Shown in pieces: positions 9,016-17,358 of a stretch of DNA of 64,000 bases (its first letter is position 1; every line of letters starts with the position of its first letter). The translations under genes were made by a program, and so were the position numbers. A model generated the notes under the pieces. The model saw nothing but the letters and a program-made list of their open reading frames with translations. It was not told the origin of the DNA and did not search any database. The DNA comes from Alphaproteobacteria bacterium (GTDB lineage: Bacteria; Myxococcota_A; UBA796; GCA-2862545), in assembly GCA_020632885.1 (NCBI GenBank), contig JACKEQ010000014.1, forward strand, positions 1 through 64,000, given 5' to 3'.

Positions 9016-11828
9016 GCGCCGGCCTCGGCCCCGTCATCGTCGGACGCGGCCTTGCGCGCAGTGGTCTTCCGGGTGCCCGTGGCCTTCTTCGCCGTCGAAG
9101 CCTTCGCCGTGGACGCCTTCTTCGCCGTCGAGCCCTTCTTCGCTGCGGGCTTCGTGGGAGCCTTCGTCGTCGTCTTCTTCGTCGCCGCCCCCTTCTTCGC
9201 GGCGGCACCCTTCGTGGGCTTCTTCGCCGCGGGCTTCTTCGGGGCCTCGCCGTCCTCGGAGGCCGCGCCTCCGCGGGGCTCGCGCGGCGGGAACTCGAAG
9301 CCGTGCTTGCCGGTGTCCTTGCGGATCAGGGCGCCCCGGAAGGGCCGGCCGCGCTTGCTGATGAAGCCGTCCAGGATCTCGGTCCTGGCCTCGTCGCCGA
9401 AGTAGGCGCGCGCCTCGTCCTCGGAGAGCTCGCGCTGACAGACCGTGCGCGGGAGCATCGGCCCCTTCTTCTCGTCGCCCTCGAACACCTTGCGGGAGAC
9501 CCACCGGTGGTTGGTGACGACGATCTCGGACTCCGGGAACTGCGGGCAGGGCATGAGCACGCCCTCCTCGACCTCGGGCTCCTTCGAGCGCCCGCCCTGG
9601 CCCGGCCCGTACTCGAGGTCGACGACCCAGCGGTCCTCCTCGACGGTCTCCTTGCCCTTCTTCACCTCGAGGGCCTTCTTCACCAGGTGCATGGTCGCGG
9701 TCTGGGACTCGCCACTGAAGCCGACGAACCCCTCGACGTCGGGGAGATCCCGCTTCTCGAGGAGCTCGGAGACGAGCCGGCGGTCCATGTAGCGACCCCG
9801 GACCTCCTTCCACACGGCGAAGATGCAGCCCTCGTCGCGCCCGAGGTTGTGCTCGCAGAAGTAGCCGAGCGCGTTCTCGCTCACCTTGCCGCCGCACTCC
9901 GGACACACGCCCACGGGCGGCATGTCGGCGAACAGCGTGTTGTGGTCGAAGCCCTTGAGGTTCTCGACGAGATCCTTCGTGAGCCCGACCATCTCGCGGT
10001 ACATCTCGTCCTTCCCGCGCTGGCCGTTCTCGACCTCCTTCAGCGCGTGCTCCCACTCGCCGGTGAGCCGGGGGCTCGAGAGGGCCGGGGTCTTCGCGCG
10101 GTCGAGGATGTCGATCAGGCGGATCGCCTTGCTGGTGGGCGCGAGACGCTTGTCGACGCGGCGGGTGTACGCCTTGCGGACGAGCTCCTCGATGTGGTTC
10201 GCGCGGGTGGCCGGCGTGCCGATCCCCCGGCCGCGCATGGCCTCCGACAGGTCCTCGTCGGCGATCTTCTCGCCTGCGGTCTCCATGAGGCGGAGCAGCT
10301 GGGCTTCCGAGTACCGGGGCGGCGGGCGGGTCCAGCTCTCGTCGAGGGCGGCGGAGAGCACGTCCACGGGCTCGTCGTCCACCTTGTCCTCGCCGGCCTT
10401 CAGCGGCGGGAGCTGGGTGCCCGACCCCTCCTCCACCCCGAGGGCCTCGAGGAAGCCCGGGATCTCCAGGGTGCGCGCCGACGTGCGGAAGCGGGCGGGC
10501 GCCGCGTCGGTGCCGATGTCCACGACCCGATCCACGACCGCCCAGGTGGCCGGACCCATCAGGGCGCCCAGGAACTGGCGGAGCACGAGATCGAACACGC
10601 GCAGGTCGTCGCCCGTGAGCGGCTCCTCGGGGGCCGTGCCGGTCGGCACGATCGCGAAGTGGTCCGAGACCCCCTTGCTGTCGAGCACCTTGTCGAGGTT
10701 CTTCGGCCCCTCGGCCAGCACCCGCTGGGCGAGCGGACCCATCGCGGCGCTGTCCTCCGGGAGCTCCATGGCACCGAGGGCATCGAGCACCTGGAGCACG
10801 GTCGGGCCATAGTCGTCCGGCAGGTTCTTGCTGTCGGTACGCGGGTAGGTGGTGACCTTGTGGCGCTCGTAGAGGCGCTGGGCCGCGTCCGCCGTGCGCT
10901 TGGCGCTCATCCCGAAGCGCCGGTTGGCCTCGCGCTGGAGGGTGGTGAGGTCGAAGAGCATCGGGGGGTTCTGGATGCTCTTCCGACGCTTCTCGCTGGC
11001 CTTCGCGGTGGTGGCGGCCTCGGCGGCAGCGAGGATCCGGCGGGCCTCGGCCTCGTCGAACAGGCGTCCGGGCCGCTCGTCCCGGTCCTCCGACTTCTTC
11101 TGATCGGGGTCGAACCAACGGCCCACCCAGTCGTGGTCGACGTGGTGGAAGGTGGCCGCGATCTCCCAGTACTGGCGGGGCTGGTGGCGCAGGATCTCGC
11201 GCTCGCGATCGACCAGGATCTTGAGCGTCGGGGTCTGCACGCGCCCCGCGGACCACGCCCGGCTGTCGGCGCGCGACTTCAGGCGCTGGTGGAGCACGCG
11301 GGTGGCGTTGAACCCCACGAGCCAGTCGCCGACCTGACGGAGCCAGGCGGCGCCCGCGAGGGGCTCCAGCTCCTTGCCGTCGCGCAGGTGGTCGAACGCG
11401 TCGCGGATCGCGGTCCGGGTCATGGACTGCATCCAGAGGCGCCGCATGGGCTTCTTGTCGAGCCCCGTGTACTCGACGATCTCACGGAAGATCAGCTCGC
11501 CCTCGCGCCCGGCATCACAGGCGTTGACGATGCCGTCGACGTCCTTCCGGACGCCAAGCTTCCGGATCTGGTCGATCCGCTTCTTCTGGCCGTCGCGCGG
11601 GCGGTACTCGAAGGCGTCCGGGATGATCGGCAGGAACTTGAGCTGCCAGGAGCCCCACTCCTTCTTGTACTCCTTCGGCTCGGCGAGCTGCAGGAGGTGG
11701 CCGACGGCCCAGGTGATCACCCAGTCGTCGCTCTCCAGGTACTCCCCGTGGTCCGTGAAGCCCCCGAGTGCCTCGGAGATATCACGGGCAACACTGGGCT
11801 TCTCGGTGATGATGAGCTGCTTGGGCAC
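9012..11828 (-). CDS. topB: DNA topoisomerase III (type IA) with lysine/alanine-rich tail
   Basis: A 938-aa type IA topoisomerase that passes single strands and decatenates DNA. The start is GTG at 11828 with GAGGT about 8 nt upstream. The Toprim domain carries E9 (ITEKPSVAR) and DAGREGE at 105-111. SAGRVQTPT follows at about 194, and the active-site Tyr is Y328 in TTYPRTDS, in the TopB-type spacing. A Cys-rich zinc-ribbon-like segment (CPECGG...C...C) and a typical topoisomerase C-terminal repeat (ISKRGRPFRGALI) follow. The last 75 or so residues are a histone-H1-like Lys/Ala/Thr tail (repeated KKA/AKK units), likely to increase DNA affinity. It heads the leftward cluster with the aspartoacylase-like gene. 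Confidence 0.95.
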   Translation of the reverse strand: MPKQLIITEKPSVARDISEALGGFTDHGEYLESDDWVITWAVGHLLQLAEPKEYKKEWGSWQLKFLPIIPDAFEYRPRDGQKKRIDQIRKLGVRKDVDGIVNACDAGREGELIFREIVEYTGLDKKPMRRLWMQSMTRTAIRDAFDHLRDGKELEPLAGAAWLRQVGDWLVGFNATRVLHQRLKSRADSRAWSAGRVQTPTLKILVDREREILRHQPRQYWEIAATFHHVDHDWVGRWFDPDQKKSEDRDERPGRLFDEAEARRILAAAEAATTAKASEKRRKSIQNPPMLFDLTTLQREANRRFGMSAKRTADAAQRLYERHKVTTYPRTDSKNLPDDYGPTVLQVLDALGAMELPEDSAAMGPLAQRVLAEGPKNLDKVLDSKGVSDHFAIVPTGTAPEEPLTGDDLRVFDLVLRQFLGALMGPATWAVVDRVVDIGTDAAPARFRTSARTLEIPGFLEALGVEEGSGTQLPPLKAGEDKVDDEPVDVLSAALDESWTRPPPRYSEAQLLRLMETAGEKIADEDLSEAMRGRGIGTPATRANHIEELVRKAYTRRVDKRLAPTSKAIRLIDILDRAKTPALSSPRLTGEWEHALKEVENGQRGKDEMYREMVGLTKDLVENLKGFDHNTLFADMPPVGVCPECGGKVSENALGYFCEHNLGRDEGCIFAVWKEVRGRYMDRRLVSELLEKRDLPDVEGFVGFSGESQTATMHLVKKALEVKKGKETVEEDRWVVDLEYGPGQGGRSKEPEVEEGVLMPCPQFPESEIVVTNHRWVSRKVFEGDEKKGPMLPRTVCQRELSEDEARAYFGDEARTEILDGFISKRGRPFRGALIRKDTGKHGFEFPPREPRGGAASEDGEAPKKPAAKKPTKGAAAKKGAATKKTTTKAPTKPAAKKGSTAKKASTAKASTAKKATGTRKTTARKAASDDDGAEAGA

Positions 11829-11987
11829 GTCGGGACCTCGGGGACGGGGACTGTCCTCCCTAGAGTGTCGACCGCGGATCCGCAAGGTGAAGGCCCCTGG
11901 CGAGGGGGGTATACATGACGACTCCACGCGCCCCCGGAACCCGCGATTACCACCTCTCCCCAAGTCTCCGGCGACGACCTCTACAAG
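11829..11987. promoter_or_regulatory. Divergent intergenic region, topB / PPTase
   Basis: About 160 nt between topB (leftward) and the phosphopantetheinyl transferase (rightward). TATACA at 11910-11915 could be a -10 element for the rightward gene; no good -35 is seen. An ATG at 11915 with a G-rich stretch upstream is in another frame from the PPTase. If TATACA is a -10, transcription would start after that ATG, which favours the GTG at 11988 as the real start. Confidence 0.3.
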
Positions 11988-12659
11988 GTGGTCCATCAGT
12001 TCGCCACGCCCCACGGCGTGGTGGCCGCGGCCCGCATCCCCGACGCGCCGGACCCCGTCCCGGACGACGTCCTGGAGCGTCTGCCCGGCGCCGAGGCCGA
12101 CTACGCCCGCACCCTCCGCGGCTACCGTCAGGTCCAGTTCGTGGGCGGGAGGATCGCGCTGCGCCACGCCGTCGGCCAGCTGGGCATGAAGTGCGGCCCC
12201 GTGCTCTCCACACCGCGCGGCGCGCCACGGTTGCCCGCGGGTCTCGTCGGCTCGGTGTCCCACAAGCGCGACCTCGCGATCGGCATGGCGGCGCGCGACA
12301 ACGGGTGGACCCTCGGTGTGGACCTCGAGGACTTCGAGCCTGCGCGCCTCTCCATCGCCTCGCGCGTGCTGCGGCCTGCCGAGCTCGCCGACCTCGACGG
12401 GCTCCCCGACGCGCAGCGCTGGATCGCGATCGTGCAGCGGTTCTCGCTCAAGGAGTCCATCTACAAGGCCCTCGATCCCTACCTGCAGCGCTACGTCGCG
12501 TTCGAGGAGGCGGAGGTCCGTCCGGACCTCCAGGGTTCCGCGGAGGTCGCGCTCCACCTCGCGAAGGGCGAGGGTCCGTTCGAGGTCTCGAGCCGCTACG
12601 AGTGGCTCTGGGGCCGGCTCCTCACGAGCGTCCGAATCCGTCCCCGTCAGGACAGTTGA
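11988..12659 (+). CDS. Sfp/EntD-type 4'-phosphopantetheinyl transferase
   Basis: About 223 aa. It transfers phosphopantetheine from CoA to a Ser on carrier-protein domains. The diagnostic motifs are present: GSVSHKRDLAIG (about residues 86-97), GVDLED with the Mg-binding Asp (about 108-113), and FSLKESIYKAL with catalytic E and K (about 149-159). The first start in this frame after an upstream stop at 11916 is GTG 11988, which has no clear ribosome-binding site. The frame reads convincingly (SPQVSGDDLYK) for about ten codons before it, so the N-terminus may be longer (see findings). No carrier-protein synthase lies nearby, so it may serve acyl carrier protein or a distant PKS/NRPS. Confidence 0.85.
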   Translation: MVHQFATPHGVVAAARIPDAPDPVPDDVLERLPGAEADYARTLRGYRQVQFVGGRIALRHAVGQLGMKCGPVLSTPRGAPRLPAGLVGSVSHKRDLAIGMAARDNGWTLGVDLEDFEPARLSIASRVLRPAELADLDGLPDAQRWIAIVQRFSLKESIYKALDPYLQRYVAFEEAEVRPDLQGSAEVALHLAKGEGPFEVSSRYEWLWGRLLTSVRIRPRQDS

Positions 12660-12684
12660 CCCCACCCCGCGCCGCCCTTACCAT
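12656..12684 (+). promoter_or_regulatory. Sigma-70-type promoter for the sigma-like gene
   Basis: TTGACC (12656-12661) and TACCAT (12679-12684) are separated by 17 nt. The -35 overlaps the stop codon of the preceding gene. The predicted transcript starts about 20 nt before the ATG at 12711, which has AGGAG 9 nt upstream. Confidence 0.5.
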
Positions 12685-12710
12685 CGCGCACACGAACAGG
12701 AGCACGACCC

Positions 12711-13598
12711 ATGGCAGGGACCGACAACCGGTCGATCAAGGTTCTCTTCCGCGAGTGGCGCCAGGGGGACGGCGAGGCCGGGCAGATCATGGCCCAGCGC
12801 TTCGCCGACTGGTACTACGCGATCGCCACCTCGCGGCTCGGTGAGGACGCCGGGAAGGGTCCGTGCGAGGCCGCGTGCGGCAAGTTCGGCGACGGGGTGT
12901 CGTCGGTCTCGGAGTCCCGTGCGCTCATCGGTTGGGCCCACGAGATCATCCAGGCCCAGCTCGCCGAGAACGGCGCCGAGCGCGCCACGGACGGCGACTC
13001 GCCCAACGCCTACACGGGCAACCAGAAGCCCAAGACCCTCCTGTGCAAGGCGCGCATCGCGCTGCCCGAGGAGGTCGCGCTGCTCGAGGCCTGCTACCGC
13101 ACCGGGTCCGCTCAGGACATCGAGCCCCTGCCCGTCCTCAAGGCCCGCTACAAGGTCAAGCAGTGGCTCCGCGACAACTGCTCCGTGCCGTTCGACGTCG
13201 CACCGGACAACCCGGTGCTCGACCGCGCTCCGATGCCCCTCTACGAGTCCGGCCGGATGGCCACCCCCGAGGAGGAGGTCAACTTCGAGCAGTGGATGAT
13301 CTCGGACCTCGAGCTGTGCAAGGACATCGCCGAGTTCGCCCACTTCGCCATCGCTCTGCGCGGGGGTCTGCCGTCGGCCGACCAGTTCCAGAGCAAGCAG
13401 GAGCAGCGGAAGGCGGAGCGCAAGGCGAGCACCACGCCGGTGGGCGCGTCCAACGTGGCCGTGCACGACGACGAGCCCGCGGGCAGCAACGTGGCCGGCG
13501 CGGCCGCGGTGGGCGGTGGTCTGGCCCTCGTGGCGGGCGGTGGCGTCGTGCTGCTGCTGATCGTCGCGGTGGCCGGCTACTTCATGTTCGCGGGCTGA
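12711..13598 (+). CDS. Sigma-70/ECF-like protein with C-terminal membrane anchor
   Basis: 295 aa. Residues about 8-45 (SIKVLFREWRQGDGEAGQIM and onward) resemble sigma-70 region 2 of ECF factors (WR-x-GD-x-A). Residues about 118-155 (LPEEVALLEACYRTG, then VLKARYKVKQWLR) resemble region 4. After a charged linker at about 220-260 there is one Gly/Ala/Val-rich transmembrane segment (about 262-292) ending at the C-terminus, so the protein is probably tail-anchored with the sigma-like part in the cytoplasm. No separate anti-sigma gene is adjacent. Similarity is from motif reading only; whether it still binds RNA polymerase is open. It has its own promoter and is followed after 4 nt by the TPR/pseudo-zincin gene. 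Confidence 0.5.
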   Translation: MAGTDNRSIKVLFREWRQGDGEAGQIMAQRFADWYYAIATSRLGEDAGKGPCEAACGKFGDGVSSVSESRALIGWAHEIIQAQLAENGAERATDGDSPNAYTGNQKPKTLLCKARIALPEEVALLEACYRTGSAQDIEPLPVLKARYKVKQWLRDNCSVPFDVAPDNPVLDRAPMPLYESGRMATPEEEVNFEQWMISDLELCKDIAEFAHFAIALRGGLPSADQFQSKQEQRKAERKASTTPVGASNVAVHDDEPAGSNVAGAAAVGGGLALVAGGGVVLLLIVAVAGYFMFAG

Positions 13599-13602
13599 CC
13601 GC

Positions 13603-14424
13603 TTGGACGACGAGGTCGTCAGCGGCGTCTGGCAGCTCGACCCCGACACCCGGCTCGCCCTGCGCCTGAAGGCCGTCCGCGACGCCACGGAGCGCGGCGA
13701 CTGGCCGCGCGTGGTGCTCGAGGCCGAGGAGCTCCTCGACGACGCTCCCGCCCACGGGGAGGCCCTCGGTCTGCTCGCGAGCGCGCTGTTGGAGCTCGGC
13801 GACTGCATGAACGCCGTCGACGCCTTCGAGGACCACCTGGCCGCCGCCGAGCCCTCTCCGGACGTGCTCTCGGGCCTCGCCATCGCTCGCTTCGAGACCT
13901 GCGACCTCGCGGGTGCCGTGGTCGCCGCGCGGGAGGCCCTGCGCCTCGACGGCTCGGTCGCGGAGGCCCACTACACCCTCGGGCTCGCCCTCGAGCGCCA
14001 GGGTCGCCCCAGCGACGCCCTGCGCAGCTTCCAGGCGGCCCGCGCGCTCGACCCTGAGGCCTACCCGCTGCCCATCGCGCTCGACGACGCCACCCTCGAG
14101 ATGGCGCTGCGCCACGCACTCCCCTCCCTCGCGCCGGTGCTGGTGGAGTTCTGGCGCGACGTGCCCATCCAGGTGGAGGACGAGCCGTCCATCGAGGAGC
14201 TGCTGGGGGCCCGGCTCCCCGTCCCGCCCACGGTGGCGGGCCTCTACGCGGGCGACCCACCCTCCGGCGACGAGGTGCTCACGGCGCGCCCGGAGGCCCT
14301 GCGGTTGTTCCGCAAGAACCTGGCCCGGTGCGGCGACCTCGACGAAGTCTCCAGGCAGCTCGCCCTCGTGCTGGAGCAGGAGGCGCTGGACTGGCTCGGG
14401 GTTCCGCTCGAGGAGCTGGAGTAG
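13603..14424 (+). CDS. TPR protein with degenerate zincin-like (PF06262-type) domain
   Basis: 273 aa from a TTG start, 4 nt after the sigma-like gene. Residues 20-155 are tetratricopeptide repeats (for example ALGLLASALLELGD, AHYTLGLALERQG). Residues 175-273 follow the minimal zincin-like metalloprotease family: VEDEPS, GLYAG, a short strand (RLFRKNL), then the helix that normally carries HExxHxxG. Here that helix reads LEQEALDWLGV: the Glu is kept (E260) but the zinc-binding His residues are Q259 and D263. It is therefore probably a non-catalytic scaffold or binding domain. It is likely co-transcribed with the membrane-anchored sigma-like gene and may interact with that protein. Confidence 0.65.
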   Translation: MDDEVVSGVWQLDPDTRLALRLKAVRDATERGDWPRVVLEAEELLDDAPAHGEALGLLASALLELGDCMNAVDAFEDHLAAAEPSPDVLSGLAIARFETCDLAGAVVAAREALRLDGSVAEAHYTLGLALERQGRPSDALRSFQAARALDPEAYPLPIALDDATLEMALRHALPSLAPVLVEFWRDVPIQVEDEPSIEELLGARLPVPPTVAGLYAGDPPSGDEVLTARPEALRLFRKNLARCGDLDEVSRQLALVLEQEALDWLGVPLEELE

Positions 14425-14432
14425 CCCGGCGG

Positions 14433-15386
14433 CTAGCTCCAGACCGTGCCCGGCACCAGCACCACGCGCCCCCGACGCTCCGGGCTCCTGTCGCGCTCCA
14501 GGGCCGCGTGCAGGTCGTCGAGGGCCCAGGTGGAGTCCACCCGCCCCTCGATCCCCAGCTCCACCATGCGGTTCAGGATGCGCCCGGTCTCGAAGTCGCC
14601 ACGCATCCGGTCGAGGCGGTTGAGCCAGAAGCCCTGGAGCAACACGCCACGGTAGACGCCGTCGGACACCCGGACCCGCGGTGACTCCCGCGACATCGCG
14701 CCGAAGCTGACGATGCGCCCGCCGTCCGCGAGCAGCGCACCGAGACGCTCGGTGGACGCACCGCCCACCCCGTCGAGGGCGCGGTGCACGGGCTCACCCA
14801 GGGCCTGACGGGCCGCCTCGGGCCAGCCGTCGTCGTCGACCAGGGCCAGGGCCGCCCCGGCCTCGCGGAGCCCTTCGAGGGCCTCCTCGCGACGGGCGAC
14901 CGCCACGACGTTCACGCCCATCCGGCGGGCCAGTGCGAGCACGAAGGTGCCCACGCCCCCCGTGGCTGCGTTCATCGCGACCCACGACCCCCGATCCAGA
15001 CCGTCCAGCAGGGCCTGCGCGGTGAGCCCGTTCACGCGCAGGAGGCTCGCGGCGACGGGATCGACCTCGTGGGTCAGCCGGAGCGTGCCGTCCACGGGCA
15101 CGACCCGCTCGGAGGCCCAGCTCCCCGAGCGCATCGGCAGCACCACCCGCGAGCCGAGCCACGGGTCGGGGCCCTCGAGCACCCGGCCCACGCCGACGGA
15201 CCCGGGAACGCCGGGCGTCTCCTGGGCGAGCGGGTAGAGCCCGCGCACCCGGAGGTGGTCCATGGGCAGGATGGGTGCCGCCTCCACCTGCACCCGGAGC
15301 TGGCCCGGATGCAGGACGTCGGGGGCGGACGCCTCGAGCGACAGGACGTCTGCCGGCCGCCCGAAGCCACGCTGGACCACGCGCAA
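14433..15386 (-). CDS. MDR-family zinc-independent quinone/enoyl reductase
   Basis: A 317-aa medium-chain dehydrogenase/reductase. An N-terminal GroES-like catalytic domain (residues 1-120) is followed by a Rossmann NADPH-binding domain with NAATGGVGTFVLALARRMG at about 139-157. The structural and catalytic zinc Cys residues of alcohol dehydrogenases are absent, as in quinone oxidoreductases and 2-enoyl thioester reductases (MECR/Etr1-like). Start TTG at 15386, 3 nt after the stop of the upstream NYN gene, so the two form an operon. Substrate unknown; NADPH-dependent reduction of an enone or enoyl thioester is the expected chemistry. Confidence 0.8.
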   Translation of the reverse strand: MRVVQRGFGRPADVLSLEASAPDVLHPGQLRVQVEAAPILPMDHLRVRGLYPLAQETPGVPGSVGVGRVLEGPDPWLGSRVVLPMRSGSWASERVVPVDGTLRLTHEVDPVAASLLRVNGLTAQALLDGLDRGSWVAMNAATGGVGTFVLALARRMGVNVVAVARREEALEGLREAGAALALVDDDGWPEAARQALGEPVHRALDGVGGASTERLGALLADGGRIVSFGAMSRESPRVRVSDGVYRGVLLQGFWLNRLDRMRGDFETGRILNRMVELGIEGRVDSTWALDDLHAALERDRSPERRGRVVLVPGTVWS

Positions 15387-15389
15387 GGG

Positions 15390-17168
15390 TCAGTCCGAGG
15401 AGAGGAGGGCGTCGAGGTCGAGGTCGTTCGGGTCAGCGTCGTCTTCGGCCTCGGGCTTCTTCCGGACCCGCCGACGGGTGCGCTTCTTGGGCGCCTCCTC
15501 GTCGTCGGCGGCGGCTTCGGCCTTCTTCGCGGGCTCGGCCTTCTTCGCGTCGGCCTTCTTCGCCGGCTCTGCCTTCTCGGCCTTCTCGGCCTTCTTCGCG
15601 GGCTCGGCCTTCTTCGCGGGCTCGGCCTTCTTGGCGTCCGCCTTCTTCGGCTCGGCCTTCGCCTTCGCGGGCTCGGCCTGCTCCTCGTCGTCGGACTTCT
15701 TCTTGCGTCGCGACGGCTTCTTCTCCTCCTCGGGCTCCTCTTCGGCCTCGAGCAGGTCGTCGAGCTCCAGGACGGCCTCGCGCTCCAGCTCGCTGGTGTC
15801 CTCGAGCACGAGCAGGTCGTCGAGGTCGACGTCGTTGAGCGCCGCGTCGTCACCCACGCCCATCTGCGCCTGCGCGAGCCACGCCAGGGCCGTCTCGATG
15901 TCGCGCGTGCGGCTGGAGTCGCCCAGGAAGAGCTCCGCGAGCTTGCCGACGTCGTGGAGGTCCGCGTTGGCCTCCTCGAGGCTCGCGAGGAAGAAGCTCA
16001 ACAGGGCCGTGTTCATGCCCTCGGCGTCCTTCTCGAGGTGGAAGGAGGCCGAGGTGGAGCGGATGGCCGTGCCGTCCTTGTGGATGAGCAGGCCGGCCGA
16101 CATGAGTGCGGTGAAGATGCCGCGCAGGATGCGCGCCGGGAGGTCCGGGAGGGTCTTGCGGAGCCGCTTGCGGACGTCTTCGCGCAGGAACTGCACGTTG
16201 ACCTTGCGGCGCTTGGAGGCGCGCTCGGAGACCGTGGCCTCGATGAGCTGGAGCACCTGCATGCGCGCGGGGAAGGAGAGCGGGTGGATGCCGAGGGCGT
16301 CGAGCGCCTCGATCCACTTCTCGGTGCCCTTGGGGAGGTAGGTGTCCACCCAGTCCTCCGCGCTCGGCGCGTCCTCCTCCTCCTCGTCCGTGTCGTCCTC
16401 GCCCACACCCTCCACGGAGTCGACGCGGTAGCCACCGGCCTTCGTGTCGCGATCGAGCTGCACGTAGCCGGCGTCGCGGGCGGCCTCGAGGAACCGCGCG
16501 AAGGAGCTGAAGCCGAGCTCGCTCTCCGAGAAGTCCGGGCTCTTGCGGCGCATGGCGTTCTTCACGATGCTCGCGAGGGGCGCCTTGGGGTCCTCGCGCT
16601 GGAGACCGGCGAGGGCGTCCACCAGGAGGTCGTAGGCCCACTGACGACGGCTGCTCTTCTTGCCGTCGGTGGAGCGGGCCTGCCGGCGGGTCTGCGTGCG
16701 GGTCGTGGCCTTCACGATGTTGTCGTAGAAGATGAACTCGTCGCAGGCGTTCACGAGGAGGCGCGACGTGGACGAGCGCGTGCCGATGCCGATGACCCGC
16801 TTGTCGAGCTCGCGCATCTTGAGGACGAGCGGCGTGAAGTCGCTGTCGCCCGACACGATGACGAACGTGTCGATGTAGGCCTTCGTGAAGGCGAGCTCCA
16901 GGGCGTCGACCACCATGGCGATGTCGGCGCGGTTCTTGTCCTGCATGCCGTGGCTCGTGAGCTCGAACATCGTGACGTTCGCGGCGAGCAGGCTCTGCTT
17001 GAAGCGGCTGAAGCGACCCCAGTCCGCGTAGGACCGGGCGATGAGGACGCGTCCCTTCTCCACGAGGCGGGACATGATGGCGTCGATGTCGAAGCGGCCG
17101 AGCCGCTCCTTCTCCGTACCGGCGGCGATGTTCTCGAAGTCGATGAGAACGGCGAGTGTCGTATCCAA
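15390..17168 (-). CDS. NYN-domain (PIN-like) putative RNase with LOTUS-like domain
   Basis: 592 aa from a TTG at 17168 with GGAGAAG 8 nt upstream; a GTG 28 codons further up (17252) is possible but gives a Pro/Arg-rich extension before the conserved start. Residues 1-160 form an NYN/LabA-like nuclease fold with acidic catalytic residues in AVLIDFENIA, DIAMVVDAL and IVSGDSDFTPLV. Residues about 170-265 resemble an OST-HTH/LOTUS RNA-binding domain. An acidic linker, a second helical region (about 290-440) and a low-complexity Ala/Lys/Glu/Pro tail rich in AKKAEP units follow. An RNA-processing or decay role is inferred from the family. It is the first gene of an operon with the MDR reductase. 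Confidence 0.8.
   Translation of the reverse strand: MDTTLAVLIDFENIAAGTEKERLGRFDIDAIMSRLVEKGRVLIARSYADWGRFSRFKQSLLAANVTMFELTSHGMQDKNRADIAMVVDALELAFTKAYIDTFVIVSGDSDFTPLVLKMRELDKRVIGIGTRSSTSRLLVNACDEFIFYDNIVKATTRTQTRRQARSTDGKKSSRRQWAYDLLVDALAGLQREDPKAPLASIVKNAMRRKSPDFSESELGFSSFARFLEAARDAGYVQLDRDTKAGGYRVDSVEGVGEDDTDEEEEDAPSAEDWVDTYLPKGTEKWIEALDALGIHPLSFPARMQVLQLIEATVSERASKRRKVNVQFLREDVRKRLRKTLPDLPARILRGIFTALMSAGLLIHKDGTAIRSTSASFHLEKDAEGMNTALLSFFLASLEEANADLHDVGKLAELFLGDSSRTRDIETALAWLAQAQMGVGDDAALNDVDLDDLLVLEDTSELEREAVLELDDLLEAEEEPEEEKKPSRRKKKSDDEEQAEPAKAKAEPKKADAKKAEPAKKAEPAKKAEKAEKAEPAKKADAKKAEPAKKAEAAADDEEAPKKRTRRRVRKKPEAEDDADPNDLDLDALLSSD
15475..15760 (-). repeat. Low-complexity AKKAEP-type coding repeats
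   Basis: Imperfect tandem repeats within the NYN gene encode alternating Ala-Lys-Lys and Glu-Pro-Ala units. They look like a coding low-complexity tail, comparable with the Lys/Ala tail of the topoisomerase in this window, and not an independent DNA element. Confidence 0.7.
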
Positions 17169-17358
17169 GCTGTGTCTTCTCCGCGGCCGACCCGGGATTC
17201 CAGAGGGGGCCGCAATGGGTTCTCCCGCGGTGTGGGCCGGGGATTCCGGCACACGAGGTCAGCGGGGTGTGCGCGGCGTGAGATGTACGCGGCGCGCGTT
17301 CCTCCTACACCGTGATCCGAACGAGCACAAGCGTGTGGTAGGTGGTTACCCGCGCGCG
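17169..17358. promoter_or_regulatory. Divergent intergenic region
   Basis: About 190 nt between the NYN gene (leftward) and the membrane protein at 17359 (rightward). I see no consensus promoter, hairpin or open frame with coding character. GGAGAAG at its left edge is the ribosome-binding site of the NYN gene. Confidence 0.3.

Noticed and set aside
6040..9405. 1121-aa plus-strand open frame
   Set aside because: It runs antisense to the aspartoacylase-like gene and topB. Long antisense frames are expected at very high GC; no recognisable domains.
9303..11918. 871-aa plus-strand open frame
   Set aside because: Antisense to topB, whose catalytic motifs are intact on the other strand.
15475..15760. 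Possible CRISPR-like or mobile repeat
   Set aside because: Imperfect units in frame within a coding region encoding AKK/AEP residues; no spacers of uniform length.
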